Assembly: GCA_023700785.1 (NCBI GenBank)
Contig: JAMPYH010000110.1
Coordinates: 1-8,080 of the forward strand
Reading direction: 5' to 3'
DNA from: Candidatus Zixiibacteriota bacterium
Lineage (GTDB): Bacteria > Zixibacteria > MSB-5A5 > GN15 > FEB-12
Length of the DNA stretch: 8,080 nucleotides
The notes below the pieces were generated by a model that saw nothing but the letters and a program-made list of their open reading frames with translations, was not told the origin of the DNA and searched no databases. Positions within the stretch are counted from its first letter, which is position 1, and each line of letters opens with the position of its first letter. The translations under genes and the position numbers were made by a program. Positions 5,044 through 8,080 of this stretch are shown piece after piece.

Positions 5044-5049
5044 ATTATA
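5044..5049 (-). promoter_or_regulatory. Possible -10 box TATAAT for the cupin gene
   Basis: A perfect TATAAT reads leftward at 5049-5044, giving a leader of about 84 nt. No good -35 box lies 16-18 nt upstream (the nearest TTGCCT is only 11 nt away), so the promoter is tentative. Confidence 0.35.
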
Positions 5050-5104
5050 TGGGGCCATGAAGGCAAGAAAAAAAGTAAAGGGAGCGGCCGGGTCGGCGGA
5101 ATGC

Positions 5105-5124
5105 GGGTGTCGGGCAATCGCGCG
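5105..5124. repeat. Second copy of the gtcgggc 20-mer
   Basis: gggtgtcgggcaatcgcgcg matches 355-374 at 19 of 20 positions. Unlike the first copy, it has no matching gacaccc arm downstream. Confidence 0.5.
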
Positions 5125-5172
5125 AGGGACGCGACGTGAGATAGCAGCGGAAGGGGTGAATCAGAGTGCAAT

Positions 5173-5196
5173 GGCGGGTTCGAAGACGGACCCGCC
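5173..5196. repeat. GC-rich 10-bp hairpin with tetraloop
   Basis: ggcgggt (5173-5179) pairs with acccgcc (5190-5196), and the stem continues through one G-T wobble and two more pairs to a 4-base loop (aaga). It is intergenic and not followed by a T run; most likely another dispersed hairpin repeat. Confidence 0.5.
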
Positions 5197-5404
5197 CTAC
5201 GAAACTGTCATGTTCCTTTATACGCTGTTAAGCGCGGTGCGCGGTAGGCGGGCTGGAGCCTTATTGCGAGACAGCGGTTGAAGGTTGCAGAGTGGGAGGT
5301 TCAAGTTGTTGTCGCACAGGGGTGGTGGCAAAGTGTGATGATCAAACGGTTGCGGGTGAAGAAGTTGATTTTTTGACATCGTGGTTTTTTTCGACAAGGT
5401 AGGA

Positions 5405-5479
5405 GGTTGCTTCGTGCGCAGTCCGCCCGGGGCCCATAGCAAGCTGCGGGGCACCGCGGACGTGCTCTTCGCAATGACG
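5405..5479 (-). repeat. RHCE-like dispersed repeat, copy 3 (divergent)
   Basis: On the minus strand it opens cgtcattgcgaagagcacg and closes gcacgaagcaacc, the same end boxes as copies 1 and 2, and the minus frame reads RHCEEHVRG. The centre is different: it carries gtccgc (5421-5426) and gcggac (5456-5461) as inverted arms around a GC-rich core. Confidence 0.65.
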
Positions 5480-5590
5480 ATTCGGCGAGCGGCTTCTACT
5501 AATGGTGGAGGTGGGAGGAGTGATAGCGACTGTAATACGGGAGGTGATTGGGAAAGCGAACATGTATGGTGGGGTAGCGAACCCAGTGAT

Positions 5591-5611
5591 AAGGCGCGCT
5601 CAAGCCAACCT
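5591..5611. repeat. aaggcgcgctcaa module, second copy
   Basis: It matches 409-429 at 19 of 21 positions and ends 12 nt before the stop codon of the large secreted protein, as the first copy lies a similar way beyond the stop at 497. Confidence 0.4.
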
Positions 5612-5623
5612 ACCCTACCAGAA

Positions 5624-8080
5624 TCAGCGAATGATACAAACTTGCCCAATCTGCACTCTTCCGTCGTATCCCTCCACTGACCAGTAATAGAGGCCAGATT
5701 CCACTGTCATGATATTGCGGTTGATCAGGTCCCAGCTATCATGAGTAGAATTCGGGTCGGAGGGATCGACATTGTGCGCGATCTCGCGCACCAAATCGCC
5801 GTCAAGCGTATGAATGCGGATCATGCAGCGGGGAGGCAAATTGACGAAGTGAATGCGCCGTACGCGATCGTCGATACGACCCCGCTCATGACTCAGGCGT
5901 CCCTCAAAGCCCTGCTTGCGATATTCAGCATCGGCCCTATAGGGATTCGGGTAGACGTAAACTGGCGGCAAGACGGAGTCGCTCTGATTCTCGTCGCCTG
6001 CGGCAAATGCGCTCTTCATGTTGAGCAGCTTATTCGACTCCAGAGGCGCCATGCTCTGTTCCGGGAAACCGAAATCAAAAGCCGTGACATTTATGAAGTA
6101 TGGTACGGTCGGGAGCAGGTTTTTCAGAAGACACTCGTATTCGTAATATTTCAGGTAACCGTCGGCGGTAAATGCTGAAGCCGGTATGTCGGCCGGAGGC
6201 GGCAGAGGTTCATCGGGATACACTCTTCGGATCAGCGACGTCACGCCAAGTCCAGACGCATTTGATTCATGCGAGGTGAAATAGAAAATAGAATCATCGA
6301 AGCCATCTTTACGGTACGGGTTGATCCGGCCAAAACTCAGCGGGTGAAAAAGCGAATCAAGGCATGGCGTTAGCCCTGAACCGTACAAGCATCGCAGTTT
6401 CTCCAGAGTGAAGGGTTGCTCCCCGTTAACCCAGTCTCCTGTCAGTCCGACATTTGCGTCCCAGACCCATTTGTCGTAATCTTCACGGTCAAAGCTGGCC
6501 GCAAGCGCGAGACTCGCCTCACGGTCGTCGCGCCCCACATAAATGTTGTATCCCTCGAAATCGAGCACTTGCGTAAACGGGTCGACTCTGGTTTCGGAAG
6601 CCGCTCCATTAAAGCGGATGCGAATTCCGTTCAATGTCGGCTCCAGCCAGAATGTCGGCGGGATCGGAGGAGTCAGCGCGCGCCAGTCCGGAACTCCGTC
6701 GCCGCGATACCACGTCGTCTCGGCTCGAGTGATCACCCAGTTGCCATCGCGAAACAGGGAATCCAATTCACATACTCGGTATTTCCCCGCATAACCGTCG
6801 GAGTCGGAATCGTACCCCGGATTGTCGTAAACCCATTCCGCGTTGATAGCATTTTGCACCAGATCGGCGAAGTCGACATTGGCCATAAATTGGTCTATGC
6901 GCCCGGGCTGGAGGTTAACCGCGTTCTCCGCCTTGGTGTGGAACCGATCGCCTCCTATTATTGCCAGTGGAATATCGATGCTTTCGCCAGGATCGATCCG
7001 AAAAGGACCGACTGAGTACAGGCCGTCCACCCAATCCCCGTCGGTCAGGAGATCGACCGCCTTCGCGGTAGGAGCGTCCCAATAGGGATCAGTGTAGCCG
7101 ATCTCGGATGTGCGGAGGACGTCGTAGTCAATTTCTCCGTTGGCTAAAAGGTAGAACTTGTTTCGATCACCTCGCGGAACGCCATTCCCACCGGTTCCGA
7201 AGAAATGCGCCGGTTGATAGGGGGTCGCCCTGTGGTTGGGGCCAAAATCCAGGTTCTGAGTCGAGATATTCTCTGTCCACCAGTTGAACGAGACAGTTTT
7301 GTCCGGGTCGATGTCGCCGAGAAAGCGGATGCCGACGACATTTGGAGCGGCTCGGCTGAACTCCAGGTAGGGGAATCCGCTGCCGATCGGATCACCATCA
7401 TTATCAGCGGCCCAGACAATATTGAGGGTTTCCGGGAAGACGCACGTTCCTTCGATTTCGAAAGTCTCGCGAAACCCCATAATATCGTCCTGACCGGGAT
7501 ATGGCCGTGAAGCGTCGTATGCATACCCGACCATTGGGTTAAACTCGAATCCCACGTAGACTTCGTCAAGCGGTTGTTCGCCCATGTTAATGATATTGTA
7601 GTTAAGCAGGACAAAGTCATCGCAGAAGGCATTCGACCACGAGTAGCTTCGCTGTGAAATTGCTACTTGCAGGGGGCGATGCGAACGCGAATTGAAATAG
7701 TCCGGCTGCAGACCGCCGACGCAACAAATGAAGGTGTCGGTATATTGGGCGACATAATCAAGTTCGGAGATTGCTCCGATCCAGGACAGTGAGTCGAGCG
7801 TCGAGCGTCTCACAATCTCGCCGAAAGGAGAGCGATCTGGAAAGAACTCTCCGTTCAACGAATTGTCTGGATCGGTAGCAACCGAGACGAGACTATCGTG
7901 TCCAATTACTGCTCCGATCCAGATCCCCCCCCCGCCGGCACTGATCCGATGCTCATTTGGGTACTCGATACCTAGTGAAGGTCTGCCCCGGAAGGAGCAA
8001 AGCGTTCCGTAGGCTCTAACAGTGTCATTATCCCATGGTCCCCACCTTCCGCCGTTGTTAAACAGCAGGCCGAGCTTACC
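5624..8080 (-). CDS. Large secreted beta-rich protein with C-terminal sorting-like tail (5' end outside window)
   Basis: The frame stays open from the stop at 5624 to the right edge, giving 818 visible residues; the true start lies beyond 8080, and a TTG at 7858 is internal. The visible N-terminal part (GKLGLLFNNGG, EYPNEHRISAGGGGIWIGAV, residues about 1-60) is the pattern of big exported proteins in FCB-type candidate phyla. Then come beta-rich repeats around NYNIINMGEQPLDEVYVGFEF (about 160-180), a Asp-rich loop DSDSDGYAGKY (about 424-434) that could bind calcium, GDGVPDW (about 461-467), and a fibronectin III-like segment (PPTFWLEPTLNGIRIRF, DFEGYNIYVG, about 474-516). The tail has VYPNPYR (about 708-714), INRNIMTVESGLYYWSVEG and ends VQIGQVCIIR, resembling C-terminal beta-sandwich sorting domains such as those of type IX secretion. 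An extracellular or surface role is likely; a precise function cannot be given. Confidence 0.8.
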   Translation of the reverse strand, partial: GKLGLLFNNGGRWGPWDNDTVRAYGTLCSFRGRPSLGIEYPNEHRISAGGGGIWIGAVIGHDSLVSVATDPDNSLNGEFFPDRSPFGEIVRRSTLDSLSWIGAISELDYVAQYTDTFICCVGGLQPDYFNSRSHRPLQVAISQRSYSWSNAFCDDFVLLNYNIINMGEQPLDEVYVGFEFNPMVGYAYDASRPYPGQDDIMGFRETFEIEGTCVFPETLNIVWAADNDGDPIGSGFPYLEFSRAAPNVVGIRFLGDIDPDKTVSFNWWTENISTQNLDFGPNHRATPYQPAHFFGTGGNGVPRGDRNKFYLLANGEIDYDVLRTSEIGYTDPYWDAPTAKAVDLLTDGDWVDGLYSVGPFRIDPGESIDIPLAIIGGDRFHTKAENAVNLQPGRIDQFMANVDFADLVQNAINAEWVYDNPGYDSDSDGYAGKYRVCELDSLFRDGNWVITRAETTWYRGDGVPDWRALTPPIPPTFWLEPTLNGIRIRFNGAASETRVDPFTQVLDFEGYNIYVGRDDREASLALAASFDREDYDKWVWDANVGLTGDWVNGEQPFTLEKLRCLYGSGLTPCLDSLFHPLSFGRINPYRKDGFDDSIFYFTSHESNASGLGVTSLIRRVYPDEPLPPPADIPASAFTADGYLKYYEYECLLKNLLPTVPYFINVTAFDFGFPEQSMAPLESNKLLNMKSAFAAGDENQSDSVLPPVYVYPNPYRADAEYRKQGFEGRLSHERGRIDDRVRRIHFVNLPPRCMIRIHTLDGDLVREIAHNVDPSDPNSTHDSWDLINRNIMTVESGLYYWSVEGYDGRVQIGQVCIIR
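7925..7933 (-). repeat. C9/G9 homopolymer inside the large secreted protein
   Basis: Nine consecutive C on the plus strand encode the Gly run of ISAGGGGIW in the leftward gene. Slippage here would shift the frame near the start of the visible protein. It may be a sequencing-sensitive site or a natural switch. Confidence 0.6.

Larger units (their letters stand above)
4954..5623. other. Repeat-rich intergenic region, no gene
   Basis: The first ~100 bases are the leader and promoter region of the leftward cupin gene. From about 5100 the sequence is a mosaic of repeats: the gtcgggc 20-mer (5105-5124), a perfect-arm hairpin (5173-5196), an RHCE-like unit (5405-5479) and the aaggcgcgctcaa module (5591-5611). 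Stretches 5280-5340 and 5500-5580 are G-rich on the plus strand and match nothing I know. Open frames here have no family features and cross the repeats. Confidence 0.65.

Noticed and set aside
4677..5171. 164-aa minus-strand open frame
   Set aside because: Out of frame with the cupin gene, serine/arginine/proline-rich shadow spanning the cupin promoter.
5218..5649. 143-aa minus-strand open frame
   Set aside because: It crosses the RHCE-like unit and overlaps the end of the large protein gene; composition is low-complexity and no family is seen.
7856..7858. TTG as start of the large secreted protein
   Set aside because: The same frame is open for 74 more codons to the window edge with matching family-like sequence, so the TTG is an internal Leu codon.

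Overview
The window looks like a chromosomal stretch from an uncultured bacterium of the FCB type, for example a Zixibacteria-like candidate phylum. The reasons are: an edge gene for a very large secreted protein ending in a 'VYPNPYR...WDL...SGLYYWSVEG' beta-sandwich tail of the kind common in those lineages; a cupin lipoprotein; Shine-Dalgarno-led genes with moderately high G+C; and gene-poor intergenic regions packed with dispersed 'RHCE'-type and hairpin repeats. This taxonomic placement is inference; there is no rRNA or marker gene here.

Layout: 1-496 holds no gene, only dispersed repeats. 497-1069 (-) encodes a 190-aa secreted protein of unknown function. A 281-bp divergent intergenic region (1070-1350) carries promoter candidates for both sides. 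1351-3975 (+) is a tight three-gene operon: archaeal-type HMG-CoA synthase, an archaeal/SCP-x-type acetoacetyl-CoA thiolase, and a small DUF35 OB-fold protein. 3976-4257 is a convergent intergenic region with hairpins and a repeated 28-mer. 4258-4953 (-) encodes a probable cupin lipoprotein. 4954-5623 is intergenic and again repeat-rich. 5624-8080 (-) is the C-terminal 818 residues of a large secreted protein whose start lies beyond the right edge.

The centrepiece is the HMGS-thiolase-DUF35 operon. In methanogenic archaea these three proteins form one complex, in which DUF35 bridges the thiolase and HMG-CoA synthase and passes acetoacetyl-CoA between them in the first two steps of the mevalonate pathway. 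Here it appears in what looks like a bacterium, with all catalytic residues of both enzymes kept. The DUF35 partner has lost all four zinc-ribbon cysteines while keeping their spacing, so the scaffold may work without zinc. Nothing downstream of HMG-CoA (reductase, kinases) is in the window.

The second theme is repeats. The two gene-free blocks (1-496 and 4954-5623) and the gap after the operon share related elements: three copies of an RHCE-like unit, two hairpins bounded by CGTCAGGTC/GACCTGACG, a 20-mer around 'gtcgggc', and an 'aaggcgcgctcaa' module.
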